Assembly: GCA_023548195.1 (NCBI GenBank)
Contig: JAJHZJ010000399.1
Span: 5,771,100-5,835,099 of the forward strand
Source of the DNA: Bettongia penicillata ogilbyi
Lineage: Eukaryota > Chordata > Mammalia > Diprotodontia > Potoroidae
Reading direction: 5' to 3'
DNA length: 64,000 nt
The translations under genes and the position numbers were made by a program. Positions within the stretch are counted from its first letter, which is position 1. Every line of letters begins with the position of its first letter. A model generated the notes under the pieces. It ran no database searches and was not told the DNA's origin. It was given only the letters and a program-made list of their open reading frames with translations. This document shows, piece by piece, positions 22,858-34,420 of the stretch.

Positions 22858-25507
22858 TTTCCCAGCCAGCTACTTGACTTCAGAGATTCTTCTCCATCCC
22901 TGCCTCAATAGTGCTTGGGGTCTGAGATTCAAATGCTGCTCCCCATCCTCAGGACTTTCAGTGGCAGTTGGCACTGCTATTCAGGGTAAGGTTAAATTCA
23001 GGTTCTCAGGTGGGGGCCGGGCCGCCTCCCAGGCTCAGTTCCCTCAGGGTGTCTATGTGGAGATCTTCAGTAATGGCCCTTAGCTCCCGTCTGCCCCAGG
23101 AGCCCCTATCCACAGCCTCCCACACCACTTCCTCCTGAGGGGGCCTAAGCCACAGAGACACCCTGCTCCCCTCTCAGCCACTCCAGAAGTCTCTCTCCCT
23201 GACTTGTAGTGCCTGTGGGTGGAGGGACCTTCATGGCCACCAGAGATTCCATCCCTGAAGCCTGCTCAGATCTGCTCCTCTTGGTGCCACATGGCCAAGG
23301 GAGGGATTCTGCTCCACGTCCAATGTCCGATAGACCCTTGGCGTCGGTTTTTCAAGGCTCTCTGGAACAGAAATCTCCTCCACTCTGCTGCTGCACAGCT
23401 TCCACTGCTCCAGAACCCACTGTGAGTTCTTTCCATAGGCAATTTATGGGCTGTGGGTTCGGAGCTTGCATATGTGAGTCTTTCTACTCCGCTATTTTGG
23501 CTCTTCCCCTCCATTCTAATTTTTAAAGAACTGTTTTCTTCACTGTGTTTTTGAACCTCCTTTTCCTTTTGCTAATTCTGCTTTTCAAACATTTTTCTCC
23601 TTATTGGCCTTTTGGACCTCTTGACAGTTGAGTTAGACTATTTTTAAAAGTGTTACTTTTTTCAGAGGTTTTTTGGAGGGTTTAACAAGCTGTTGACTTG
23701 CTTTTCATGATTTTCCTGCATCACTCTAATTTATCTTCCCAATTTTCCCCTACCTCTCTTACTTGATTTTCAAAGTCCTTTTTGAGCTTTTCTGTGGCCT
23801 AAGACCATTGCATTTTTATTTTAGAGGTTTTGGATGCAGAAACCTTGACTTCCTCTGATAGTATGGCTTGTTCATCTTCAACTGAAAGCATGGAAGAAAA
23901 TACCCGTTCGCCAAGATTGTAAACTTCTATAGTCTTATTTTTTCATCCATTTTTGGCCCTTTTCCCTGCCAGTTACTTGACTTTTGAGTCCCTTGTAATG
24001 ATGAGGATATACTCAGTTCTTCCAAGGTGGCACAACCAAAGGAAAGGAATTCACTCCTCTTCTGGCTTCTGCACTGCTCTGGGAACATCCAAAAACTTTT
24101 CTGCTCAGAGTCTGTGAGTAGAATTCCCTCTTCACAACCACCTCCAGCTCCATCATGCCAACTCTCCTCTTCACTCCAGGGCTGCACTCAGGCTGAGATT
24201 CAGAGCAGCTGCTCAATTGCTCCAGGAACTTTAGGCCAAGGCTGCAGAAATGGATGATGCAGTTGTAGTGGCTGCTGCTGGTTGTTGAGACCACATGCCC
24301 TTCTCCTCGTGTAGGATCTTTCTCACTGACCTTTGCACTGTCTTTGGTGTTTGTGGGTTGAGGTATCTGGGGACTGCAGCTGCTGCTGGTGGCTCCCTGA
24401 ATCCTCTTCTGGGTCTTGTCTCTGCACGACACATGAGCCACACCCAGCTACACTGCATCTGGTGTGATAGACCTTTCCTGTTGGCCTTCCAGGCTGTCTT
24501 GGTTTGGAAATTTCACTCTTTGGTTTCATGTCTTCTGTTGCTCTAAAATTTGTTTAGAGTCATTTTTATAGGTATTTTATGGGCTATGAAGGGGAGTTTC
24601 TACAGATCTTTCCTTCTACTCTGTCATCTTGGCTCTGCTCCCTAGGTGTTATTTTCTTCAGTATATTTTTAGGTCTCCATTAGCAAGCTATTGACTGGAT
24701 TTTCATGATTTTCTTGCACTGTTCTCATTTCTATCCCCAATATTCCATTTACTTCTCTTGTGGCTTTCCAAAATGCTTTTTGAGCTCTGCCATGGCCTGT
24801 GATCAATTTATATTCCCCTTGGAGGCCTTTGTTGTAGGAGTTTTGACTCTGCTATCCTCCTTTGGCTTTATGCCCTGATCTTCCTTTTCATTAAAATAAC
24901 ATTCTGTAGTCTGAGTTCTTTTATGATGTTTACTCCTCTACTTGTCTTTTAAGCTCTTTGTCAAGGTAGGACTCTGCTTACAGTGGGGGTGGGATGGTAG
25001 AGGATGTACTGTCCCAGGCCTCAGGTATTTTGTATGAGACTCCCTATCCTCCACTGTCTGTGGTTCCAGAGTTCCATAAGCCACCTCTGCCACTGATGTT
25101 GCTGCCAGTGGCCACCTCTACCACTACCTCTAGTGCCCTGGGACTACGGTTGGACCTAGCCAGACCATGTCCTCCTCTTTCACTCAGATCCCACAAAGTT
25201 TTTTCCCTGATCACAGTTTGTGGGTTGGGAAGCTTGGAAACTGCCACAGCTGCCAATGATTCAGTACACTGAGGACTGCTCTGGCCTGTCTGTGCTGGTG
25301 TGGCCCACAACAGTCTGTGCTCTGTTCCCTGTCTGGTGTGAAAGATTCTTCCTGTTACAGGTTTTCTTGTGCTGAAAATTTCTTTCACTCTGTCATTTTG
25401 TGGGTTCAAAAATTTGTTTGGAGAAATTTTTTACAGGTATTTGGAGGGTTTTGGGGGAGATTACAGGGATGTCCCTGGTTCCTTTCACCATCTTGGCTCT
25501 GTCCCCA
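22858..25507 (-). promoter_or_regulatory. HAL1 5'UTRs of C, B and A in series
   Basis: The 5'UTRs are 22858-23508 (C), about 23955-24643 (B) and about 24930-25507 (A), separated by ORF1 pieces. They are clearly richer in G and C than the rest of the window, as L1-type internal promoters are. Each starts on the minus strand with a form of GAGCCAAGATGGC. In human L1 this start is a YY1 site that sets the transcription start. Activity here is not shown. Several open frames of 60-140 codons in these GC-rich parts have no family support. Confidence 0.55.
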
Positions 25508-25519
25508 TGATGTGGTTTT

Positions 25520-26039
25520 AAAAGATGTGATGGCCTACCAACCAATCTAATCTTTAGTGCTGAGTAACATCACTTGAATTTTTTTATGACAAATTCCTTG
25601 AAAGAGAAAAAAAAAAAAATTATGTTTTGCCCATGTCTGGTAAAGTGCAACATTTAAAGAAGTATATTTTTATTCCTCAATATGCAGGTTTCAGAATATC
25701 ATCTACTAATATTCTACCTTGGGATTGACTGAGGTTGTTTTCCTATAAAGTACAAGAGTGGCAACTCCACAGCTTAAACTTCTGGGCTTTTCACCAGTCA
25801 AAACAGGGGAGCATGATATGACATCATATAGTAAGAGAGAATCAGTAATAAAGAAAAGGCATCTAGTCCACAAAACTTGAGTGAATATATAATTGTTACC
25901 ATATTAATATTATATAATTATATTTTATTGGTAATGATATCATTATCAACTTCATAGCCTCCATTTACATAGCATTTATTAACTTTCATTATTTGCATAT
26001 TTCTTAGCTTTTCTGAACCTATTTCCTCCTTTGAAAATT
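25520..26039. other. No gene seen
   Basis: AT-rich DNA after the HAL1 nest, with an A-run at about 25605-25620. No family recognised. Confidence 0.45.
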
Positions 26040-26150
26040 TTTCTACACTTCAAGCTCCTAAAGGGTAGGGGCTATTTATCATTGCTTTAGTTTGCCTTTG
26101 TATTCCTAGCATGTAGCACAAACTTGGAACATTTTTCCTTTTAATTTCAC
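26040..26150 (+). mobile_element. L2-type 3' end fragment
   Basis: The order 'caagctcctaaagggtaggg', 'ttgcctttgtattcctagc' and 'atgtagcacaaacttggaac' is the L2 3' end pattern. Confidence 0.6.
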
Positions 26151-26449
26151 TGGGGAATTTCCTCTGCCATGCCAATGCAGATCTTCATTTGGTCTCCAAC
26201 CTATAGTAAAATAGGTCTCCCTGAGTCCATTGAGTAGTTAAATCATATTGCCAAGGATAATGCAACAAGAAGGTACCAAAAGTGGAATTTAAATCCATTG
26301 TTTTTTTTTTCCTCCAAGGTAAGATCACTATCCAATAAGCCCAGTCACCTCTTTCCTGGATCAGGGTAGGTAATTAACATATGCTCCTTTGATTTAAGGT
26401 GAAGTGAATTGTAAAGTTGGCATAATAGTAGTTCTACATACACAGAAGT

Positions 26450-26890
26450 GGTATGAGGCAGCTAGGTCATAGAATGATATCTATTAATAGTGACATATTT
26501 TACAGTGCCTACTATATTCCAGACATTGTGCTGTGTACTGTTACAAATATTATATCATTTGGCCCTCATAGGAACACTAGGAGTATATCCATTTGACATA
26601 TGAGGAAATTGAGGTTGACAGAGGCTAATTTCCAGGCCCAATGCTCTGTACTGGACCACCAGCTGCCCCAGTAAATATAGACAGATATGTGAAAATATCT
26701 TTAAATCCTTCCTCATACATTTAATAACTGTTTTACCCTAGCAAGTCACTCAATCTCAGTCACAGTTTCTTCATCAGTGAAAGGGCAGATACCCACCAGG
26801 GCTGTTGTAAGGATCAATTGAGATGACATATGTAAAGCATTTTGTAAATCATAAAATGTTATGATGATGATTAGGAGGGGGAAGAGGAAG
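26450..26890 (+). mobile_element. Two adjacent MIR/CORE-type SINE segments
   Basis: 26455-26670 begins with 'ggcagctaggt', the start typical of marsupial SINEs, and carries 'catatgaggaaattgaggtt'. 26735-26885 holds 'gcaagtcactcaatctcagt', 'gggctgttgtaaggatcaat' and 'aaagcattttgtaaatcat', the SINE 3' part. Confidence 0.8.
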
Positions 26891-26944
26891 AGAAGGAATA
26901 GGAAAAGGAGGGAGAAAAGAAGGAATATACTCTATTGACAGCAA

Positions 26945-27130
26945 GGCTTAATGGAAATAACCTAAGTCTTAAAGTCAGAAGATGTGTTCTAATCCTGGTT
27001 CTTCTACTTACTAGCTTTGTGTTCTTAGGCAGTTCAGTTCCTCTGCCATACCTTCCATTTCATCATGCATTAAATCAGGGTTTTGACTAGATAATCAAAA
27101 ACAATCTTTTACACTTAGATCCCATCATTC
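26945..27130 (+). mobile_element. MIR/CORE-type SINE
   Basis: 'gtcttaaagtcagaagatgt', 'ctaatcctggttcttctact' and 'ttcttaggcagttcagttc' follow the SINE order. The tail is decayed. Confidence 0.75.
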
Positions 27131-27401
27131 TACTTAGGCAACTGGCACTTTAAAGTACTATACACATACCTTATTTTTCCCATTTTCTACAATTCAGTAG
27201 TGATACAGTGATTGTCTAATTTCTTCACTATTGATATCCTTTTTCCTCAAATTCATCACCTACAAGAATTCTTTGTTAACATGTGTCAATAATGCAAATG
27301 ATTTCTGATTTTTAACCCTGTGAATGGTATTTCATAATCTGCTCTGTGTATCTTCGTGTATTTGTATGTGCATGCACATGTGCAATAAATATAGTAAATT
27401 C

Positions 27402-28497
27402 CTTTTTTTAAAATTAAATTGCTTTATTTGTTTTCAGTGTTCTGCAATCACTTCCATATAACTTAGATTTTTCCCCATCCCTCTCCTCTCTCCCCCTCCC
27501 TCCCAGAGATGACATAAAATTTTATATAGATTCTACATATACATTCCTATTAAATATATTTTCACCTTAGTCATGTTGAATAGAAGAATTAAAATGAATG
27601 GGAGAAATCATAAAACAAAACAAAACATAATAAAAAGAAAATGGTCTGTTTCATTCTGTGATCAAATTCCATAGTTCTTTCTCAGGATGTTGAAGTATTT
27701 TTTCTCAGCAGTTCATTGGGAAGTTTTTAAGTCTTTGCATTGCAATGAAGTACTAAGTCTTTCAGAAAAATTCCTCATACACCATGGTTGCTGTGATATA
27801 CAAAATTCTCCTGGTTCTGTTCCTTTTACTCAGCATCAGTTCATATAAGTTTTTCCAGGCCTCTGAAGTCTTCCTCTTCATCATTTCTTATAGCCCAATA
27901 GTATTCCATTACATTCATATACCACAATTTATTCAACCATTCCCCAATTGAAGGGCATCCCCTTGATTTCCAGTTTTTGGCCACTATAAAGAGAGCTGCT
28001 ACAAATATTTGTGTATATGTGGGACCCTTTCCCATTTTTAAGATCACTTGGGGTTACAGTTCTAGAAGTGGTATTGAACATTTTTGTAGCCCTTTGGGCA
28101 TTGTTCCAAATTGCTCTCCAGAATGATTAGACCAGCTCACAGCTCCACCAATAATGAATTAGTGTTCCAACTCTCCCACATATTCTCCAACATTTATCAT
28201 CTTTCTCTTTTGTCATGTTAGCCAATGTGATAGGTGTGATGTGGTACCTCATAATTGTTTTGATTTATATCTCTCTAATCAATAGTGATTTAGAGAATGT
28301 TTTTCACATGACTATAGATAGCTTTAATTTCTTCCTCAGGAAACTGCCTGTTCATATCCTTTGGCCATTTATCAATTGAGGAATGGCTAATATTTTTGTA
28401 CATTTGACTCAGTGGAATGAGGCCTTAATCACTGATACTAGTTGCAAAAAAATATTTCCCAGTTTTCTGCTTCCCTCTTAATCTTGGTTGCATTGGG
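27402..28497 (-). mobile_element. L1 3' end with a 14-bp TSD
   Basis: This is a minus-strand, 5'-truncated L1 of about 1.1 kb: T-rich start, 3'UTR (27402-27800), then the end of ORF2. The TSD is 'aatatagtaaattc' (27388-27401) and 'aatacagtaaattc' (28498-28511), 13 of 14 identical. The minus-strand frame 27841-28047 reads 'TYTQIFVAALFIVAKNWKS' and 'EWLNKLWYMNVMEYYWAI', the typical end of mammalian L1 ORF2. No full ORF2 remains. Confidence 0.92.
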
Positions 28498-28511
28498 AAT
28501 ACAGTAAATTC

Positions 28512-28680
28512 TTGATAGACTATGGAGTGGAGAAGCTAAATGGTCAGTCTTGGAGGCAGAAAGACCTGAGTTTAAGTCTTTCTTCTGATATGCACTCTCT
28601 TTCTGAGACTCTGGGCAAGTCATTTAGCCACTCAGTTGCCTAAATGCCTAAGCAATTGAGTTTAAGTTATAAAACATTTG
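28512..28680 (+). mobile_element. MIR/CORE-type SINE
   Basis: 'gtcagtcttggaggcagaaa', 'gacctgagtttaagtctttc' and 'gagactctgggcaagtcatt' follow the SINE order. It begins right after the L1 TSD copy. Confidence 0.8.
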
Positions 28681-29374
28681 GTGATCTACATAGCTGGAGG
28701 AATTTTCTTCATGGGGATGTTTCTACACTGATGAAATCACTGATCCAATCAGAGCACTTCTTTTCAAAATGGAAAAAAAAAAAACCCTTAATATTCTGGA
28801 TTCTGATGTTATAAGTCTTTTATCACAAGGTGAAACTGGACTTGAAACTTACCTGTAACTCAAAAAATATATATTTTTTAAACAAACTACATTTTAAATA
28901 AGATAAAGGAAGGAATTCTTATTATATGAAGGAACAAAATGTTTTTAGTTCATTTATATGTGGGAATCTCATGCTTTGACAGTGACTACTGCAAAAAGGT
29001 GTTCCTAGAATGACTTGGCATTTCCTTTTGCACTCAGTTTCTGCTTTTATCTCTGACTTTTCTGGTCTTTCCCAAATCTTCCCCTCAATGACTTCTCCAT
29101 GCATAACTCCAGGCTCTGTCTTGGCCATTTTAACTGCCTGCATTTGAATTGTATTCATTTGGCATTTGGACTGTATTCATTTGTATTCAGATGTTAAGTG
29201 TGCTAATTTGAAATAATCCTTTCTTATTACACAAAACAGGTCTGGAATGATTCCTTCTTGGCAAAGTTTAACTAGTCATTAGTTTATGTCATTGTGTTTG
29301 TTCAAAAAAAAATAGTTTAAGACCCTCCACCCATTGAAACTAACCATCTCCATAGGTCATGAGAGTTAGAAAGA
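28681..29374. other. No gene seen
   Basis: AT-rich DNA. The minus-strand frame at 28922-29158 has no motif or family support. Confidence 0.45.
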
Positions 29375-29580
29375 ATTGAATATAATACGAAGATAGTGGA
29401 ACTCAGTGGTATAGGACCACAAGTCAGGAAACTTGAGTTTAAATTTGACATTGTCATTAACTTATAAAAAACATTCATTATTCCTGGGCCATATTTTTTT
29501 TCAGATGTAAAATGAGGGCATTAGTTTAGATTACTTTACAAATCGTATTTATGCTTAGACAATCTTTGCTTCTAAAGGCA
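29375..29580 (+). mobile_element. MIR/CORE-type SINE
   Basis: 'ggtataggaccacaagtcag', 'gaaacttgagtttaaatttg' and 'cagatgtaaaatgagggcat' follow the SINE order. Confidence 0.75.
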
Positions 29581-30866
29581 TTAGGGTGGTACAGGGAAAT
29601 TTCAAAGTATGAACTTCATAGTCCAACTGATGTCCTGATACAGTTTTCTGGCCTTTCGATCACCAATACAACACCTGTGACTCTGATAGCTTAAATAGGT
29701 CACCTTTCTCTATCTATATGAAATATTACATTTCATGAGTCTAGGTGATGTTAAGAATCAATCAAATGGAATCACAAAATGAAAAAAAAGCACTATTATA
29801 AAGTAAATATATAAAGACAGTTATCACAATTGTGAATGTGAATGTGATGAACTCTCCCATAAAATGGAAACAGATAGCAGAATAGATTAAAAATTATAAC
29901 CCTACAATATAGTGTTTATAAAAAAGAAATTTTAAACAGAGAGATACAAAGAAAGTCAAGATACAAGGCTGGAGTAGGATATATTAAGTTTCAACTGAAG
30001 CAAAAAAAAAAAAGTAGAGCAAACCTGTTCTTAGACAAAGAAAAATTAAAAATAGATATAATTATATCAAATAAGGAAGGAAATTGCATCCTGTTAAAAG
30101 ATACCATAGACAATGAAGTAATGTCTTTATTAAACATATATACACCAAGTAGTACAACATCCAGTTTCTTAGAGGAAAAGTTAAGGAAGTTAAGGAAAGA
30201 AACAGATTATCAAAACTATATTAGTGGGGCACCTCAGCCTCTTCCGCTCAGAACTAGATAAGTTTAACCACAAAATAAACAAGAAAGATGTTAAGAGATG
30301 TATAGAACTTTAGAAAAGTTAAATATGATTGACCTCAGGAGAAAAGCAAATAGACATAAAAAGCAATATAACATTTTCCTCAGCAGTGCATGGCACCTAC
30401 ACAAAAATTGACTATGTATGAGGGCATAATAACCTCACAATCAAATACAGAAAATCAGAAATATTAAATGCATAACTTGGAGGTCATGATGCAATAAAAT
30501 TACATGTAATAAAGCACTATGGAAATATAAATGGAAACTAGATAATCTAATTCTAAAGAATGACTGGATCATACAACAAATCATAGAAACAGTCACTAAC
30601 TTCATCCAAGAGAATGACAATAATGAGACAACATAACAAAATTTATGGGATGCAGTAGAAGTGGTTCCTAGGGTAAATTTTATCTCTTAATATTTACATG
30701 TATACAATAGAGAAAGAAGAAACAATGGATTGGCCTTGCAACTAAAGAAAGGTAGAAAAAGAACAAATGCAAAATCCCCAACTAAATATCAAATTATAAA
30801 TTTTGAAAACCAAAGAAGAGACAAATAAAATTGAAATTAAGTGAACTGCTGAACTAGTAGAATCAA

Positions 30867-30891
30867 GGGTTTAGGGTTAGGGTTAGGGTTA
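30867..30891 (+). repeat. Interstitial telomere-type repeat (TTAGGG)3.5
   Basis: Three exact TTAGGG units (30871-30888) plus a partial one lie inside the L1 ORF2 linker. Related L1 copies have a short 'gagttggttttatg'-type stretch there as I remember the family. The G-rich orientation is on the plus strand. Confidence 0.85.
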
Positions 30892-31668
30892 TGGAAAAAA
30901 AGAACAAAATAGATAAATTTTGGGTTATTTTGATTTTAAAAAGTGAGAATAAAGCCAAATTACCAGCTTCAAAAGTGAAAAAAAGTCTGAACAGAGTACC
31001 ATTGAAGAGGGAATTAAAACAGTAATTAGGAGGTGTTTTGCCCAACTGTATGCCCATAAATTTGACAATCTTAGTGAAATGGAGGAACATTAATAAAATA
31101 TAAATACTCCAGAATGATAGAGAAAATAAAATGCTTAAAGAACTCCATTTCAAAAAAAAAGAAATTGAGCAAACCATTAATGTACTCACTAGGAAGAAAA
31201 ATCTCCAGGACCAGAGGAATTTACAAGTAAATTCTATCAAACATTTAAAGAATAACTAATTCTCATACTATATAAAATATTTGAGAAAATAGACAAAGAA
31301 GGGGCCTCACCAATTTTCCTTTTATGATATATGTATGGTGCTGATACCTAAACTGGGAAGAGCCAAAACAGAGAAAGAGAATTATAGCTGAATTTCCCTA
31401 ATGAATACGGATGCAAACATTTTAGAATAAAATGTTTGCAAAGAGATTACAACAGCTTATCTTGAAGATGATGCACCATGACCAGGTAGGATTTATACCA
31501 GGAATGCAGGACTGGTTAATTTTAGGAAAACTATAAGCATGATTGACCATATCTACAACAAACTAACAGAAATCAAATGATTATCTCAATGGATGTATCA
31601 AAAGTATTTGACAAAATATGACACCCATTCCTATTCAAAACACTAGAGAACATAGGAGCAAATGACAA

Positions 31669-32004
31669 ATGATAAGTAAAATGATAAGTAACATCTATCT
31701 AAAACTATCAGCAACCATTATATGTAATTATAATATATATAGTATATATATATTAGAAATATTTCCAATAAGATCAGTGGTGAAACAAGGATGTCTATTT
31801 TCACCACTGTTATTCAATACTGTACAGGAAATGTTAGCTTTAAGAGTAAGAGAAGAAAAAGTAATTGAAAGAATTAGAATAGGCAACGACGAAACAAAGC
31901 TATCACTCTTTGCAGATGACATGTTTGTATACTTAGAGAACCTTAGAGTATCAGGTAAAAAACTAATTGAAATAATAAACAACTTTAGCAAAGTTGCAGC
32001 ATAG
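31669..32004 (+). pseudogene. L1 ORF2 reverse-transcriptase fragment
   Basis: This is the RT palm of L1 ORF2p, the enzyme of target-primed reverse transcription. It shows 'VVKQGCLFSPLLFNTVQEML', 'ETKLSLFADDMFVYLENL' and 'EIINNFSKVA'. The catalytic box is F-A-D-D at 31909-31920, as in other mammalian L1s. It is the longest surviving piece of this copy's ORF2 (111 codons). A stop ends it at 32004 where ORF2 should run on. Confidence 0.9.
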
Positions 32005-32480
32005 AATATAAACTCACATAAATCAAAGACATTTCTATTTGTTTCTAACAAAGACCAACAGCAAAAAATAGAAAGAGAAATTTCATTTAAAGTTTCTGTA
32101 GACAGAATAAAATATTTGGGAGTCTATCTGCCAAGCAAACCCAGGGACTATATGAACACAATTAAAAACATTTTTCATACAAACAGAATCAGATCTAAAT
32201 AATTGGAAAAATATCAGTTTTTTATGGGTAGGCTAGCTAACATAATAAAAAATGATAGTTGAAACTAAATTAATTTAATCATTCTGTATCATACCGAAGT
32301 ACCAAAAAATATTTTATTGAACTTGAAAAAGAAACAAAATTCATCTTGAAGAACAAAACCATCCAAAATATTAAAGGGATTAATTAAAAGGCATTCAAGG
32401 GAAGGTGGTCTACCTAGTCTTATCAGACCTTAAATTATATTATAAAGCAGCATTCATCCAAAGTCTTGGTACTGGCTAAG

Positions 32481-32952
32481 TGTCATAGTAATTTAAATGG
32501 GAAGATCTTTCTCAATCATTAATAGGCTCATATGATCTTCTGAAATCACCTGGAAGCCTAGTGGTGGAAGGAGCTTGCCAAAAAGGCAGAACAGGAAGGG
32601 TGGAGCAGAGCTGGGAGGAAGTGATTGAGCATGGTCGAGTCAGAGGGAAGAGAAACCAAGCCAACCAACATGGCAAGGCTCAGGCTTGTGATTGTCTGTG
32701 TGAAGGTCCTGGCTGGGTGAGTGGGTGGGGTACATTTGAGAATGGCTTTGCCCCTTGTGTTGATCATGTTTATTAACTTCTTGGTCACTATGACAGATTT
32801 TGCTTTCTGGTTCTAGGGTTTGACTTTCTGGTGTCTAAATAAATGATCTTGTTCTGCCTTCTATGTAGAGAGCTTTTCATATTTTGCCATTGAGAACCAT
32901 GCTGGCATATTCATGACACCACCAGTATTGTGAATATTGCCTTGGCAATACA
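32481..32952 (+). mobile_element. ERV-X solo LTR inside the L1
   Basis: A 472-base LTR starts TG (tgtcatagtaatttaaatgg) and ends CA (ttggcaataca). It is flanked by 5-base target copies that have drifted ('ctaag' and 'gtagg'). It contains the family marks 'ggagcttgcc', 'gaacaggaagggtggagcag', 'tttctggtgtctaaataaat' and 'ttctgccttctatgtagaga'. A solo LTR arises by recombination between the two LTRs of a provirus. The L1 sequence runs on directly on both sides. Confidence 0.88.
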
Positions 32953-34420
32953 GTAGGGAATAAAGTGGTGGACCAGTGTAATAGGTTAGGTACATGAGAC
33001 ACAACAGTCAATTATATATTAATCTACTATTTGATAAATTTAAAGACTCCAGTTTCATGGACAAGAATTCACTATTTAACAAAAAGTGCTAGGAAAACTG
33101 GAAAATAGGATGGCAGAAACTAGGCATAGACCAACATCTGACACCCTATACCTAGATAAAGTCAAAATGGGTACCTGATTTATGTAGATGCAATGGTATT
33201 ATAAGCAAAATAGGAGAGCAATGAGTAGTTTACCTGCCAGATTGATGGAGAAGGGAAGAATTTATAACCCAACAAGAGAGAGAGAACATTACACAATGCA
33301 AAATGGACAATTTTGATTACGCAAATTTGAAAAGGTTTTGTTTTTCAAACAAAGACAATGCAAGCAAGACTAGAAGGGAAGCAGAAAGCAGAAAGGCCTC
33401 ATTTCTACAACATACAGAACTGAGTTGAATATATAAGCATACAAGTCATTTGTCAATTGATAAATGGTCAAATGATATGAACAGGTAGTTTTTAGAGAGA
33501 CAAATTAAAGCTATCTATGGTCATGGGAAAAAACGGTCTAAACCATTATTGGTTAGGGAAATGACACACTACATCACACCTCTCAGACTGGCTAACATGG
33601 CAAAACAGAAAAATGATAAATGCTGGAAAAATGTAGGAAAAATGGAAGACTAATGCATTGTTGATAGAGTTGTGAACTAATTCAACCATAATGGAGAGGA
33701 ATTTGGAACTATGCCTAAAGGGATATAAAATTGTACATATCCTTTGATCTTCAATGCCATGTCTAGACATATATACCAAAAGACCATAAAAATGGGAAAT
33801 GGACCCAAATGCACAAAGAATATTTATAGCAGCTCTTTTCATGATGGCACCTGAAGTGGTGTCCTTCAGCTGGGGAATGGCTGAACAACTTGTGTTGCAT
33901 GAATGTCATAGAATACTATTGTGCTATAAGAAATGATGAGCAGATCAACTTCAAGTAAACCTGGGAAGACTTATACGAACTGGTTCTGAGTGAAATGAGC
34001 AGAACCAGGATAACATTACAGATAATTACAGCCACATTGTACAATGACTAACCTTGATAGGTTTAGCTCTTCTCAGCAATGCAAGGACTTACAACAACTT
34101 CAAAAGACTCATGATGGAAAATGCTATCCATATCCAGAGAAAGAACTTGGGAGTCAAAAAGTAGATGAAAGCATACTATTTTCTCTGTTTTTCTTTTTGT
34201 TTTGTTTTGTTTCTTCTCTCTTGTGATTACTTCCATTAGTTCTAATTCTTCTTTACATCAGGAGTGATGTGAAAATATACTTAATATGAATTCATAAGTA
34301 GAGCCTATATCAGATTGCACATCTTCTTGAGGAGGGAAGAGGAGAAGGTGGAAGAGAAAGTTCAAAACACAAAATCTCATGGAAATGAATGGTTGAAAAG
34401 GAAAAGCAAATAAAGTATTA

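Larger units (their letters stand above)
20718..23508 (-). mobile_element. HAL1-C: innermost and best-preserved half-LINE
   Basis: It is inserted in HAL1-B's ORF1. The TSD is 'ctccattttaatattt' (20702-20717) and 'ctccattctaattttt' (23509-23524), 14 of 16 identical. About 2.8 kb long, it is complete in layout: 3'UTR (20718-21530), TG-rich microsatellite (about 21560-21627), ORF1 (21761-22857) and a GC-richer 5'UTR (22858-23508). The minus strand starts GAGCCAAAATAGCGGAG. ORF2 is absent. Being innermost, it is the youngest of the three, which agrees with its better ORF1. Confidence 0.85.
18979..24643 (-). mobile_element. HAL1-B: middle half-LINE, split by HAL1-C
   Basis: It is inserted in the ORF1 region of HAL1-A. 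The TSD is 'aggtgttcttttctt' (18964-18978) and 'aggtgttattttctt' (24644-24658), 14 of 15 identical. A T-run at the left is the reverse complement of the A-tail. Its own bases are 18979-20717 and about 23509-24643: 3'UTR to about 19795, a TATC/AT-rich microsatellite at about 19828-20030, ORF1 from about 20060, and a 5'UTR from about 23955 to 24643. The minus strand starts with GAGCCAAGATGACAG. Like A and C it has no ORF2. Confidence 0.82.
17178..25507 (-). mobile_element. HAL1-A: outermost half-LINE, split by HAL1-B
   Basis: This minus-strand element has a 3'UTR on the left, then ORF1, then a 5'UTR on the right. Its own bases are 17178-18978 and about 24659-25507; everything between is HAL1-B with C inside it. 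The TSD is 'tgatgtgatttt' (17166-17177) and 'tgatgtggtttt' (25508-25519), 11 of 12 identical. The right end, read on the minus strand, begins with a GAGCCAAGATGG-type L1 start. No ORF2 lies between ORF1 and the 3'UTR, which is the definition of HAL1 (half-L1), an ORF1-only relative of L1 that depends on L1 enzymes. ORF1 is heavily decayed. Confidence 0.8.
29801..34420 (+). mobile_element. L1 element (ORF2 and 3'UTR), interrupted by a solo LTR
   Basis: About 4.1 kb of L1 starts near the beginning of ORF2 and ends in an A-rich tail near 34420. The interruption at 32481-32952 is an LTR. Domain order on the plus strand is endonuclease (about 29835-30500), linker (30500-31180), reverse transcriptase (31180-32050), and C-terminal region and 3'UTR (33000-34400). 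Possible TSD bases 'aaaaaagcac' occur at the left (about 29784-29793) and right (about 34420-34429). The element lacks ORF1 and the 5'UTR, and carries many stops and frameshifts. Confidence 0.9.

Noticed and set aside
23209..24546. Several overlapping open frames (68-142 codons) in a GC-rich stretch
   Set aside because: The stretch is HAL1 5'UTR. Frames overlap on both strands with no family, motif or preserved partner; higher GC simply lowers the number of stops.
33546..33842. 98-codon minus-strand frame
   Set aside because: Antisense of the L1 ORF2 C-terminal region; no independent support.
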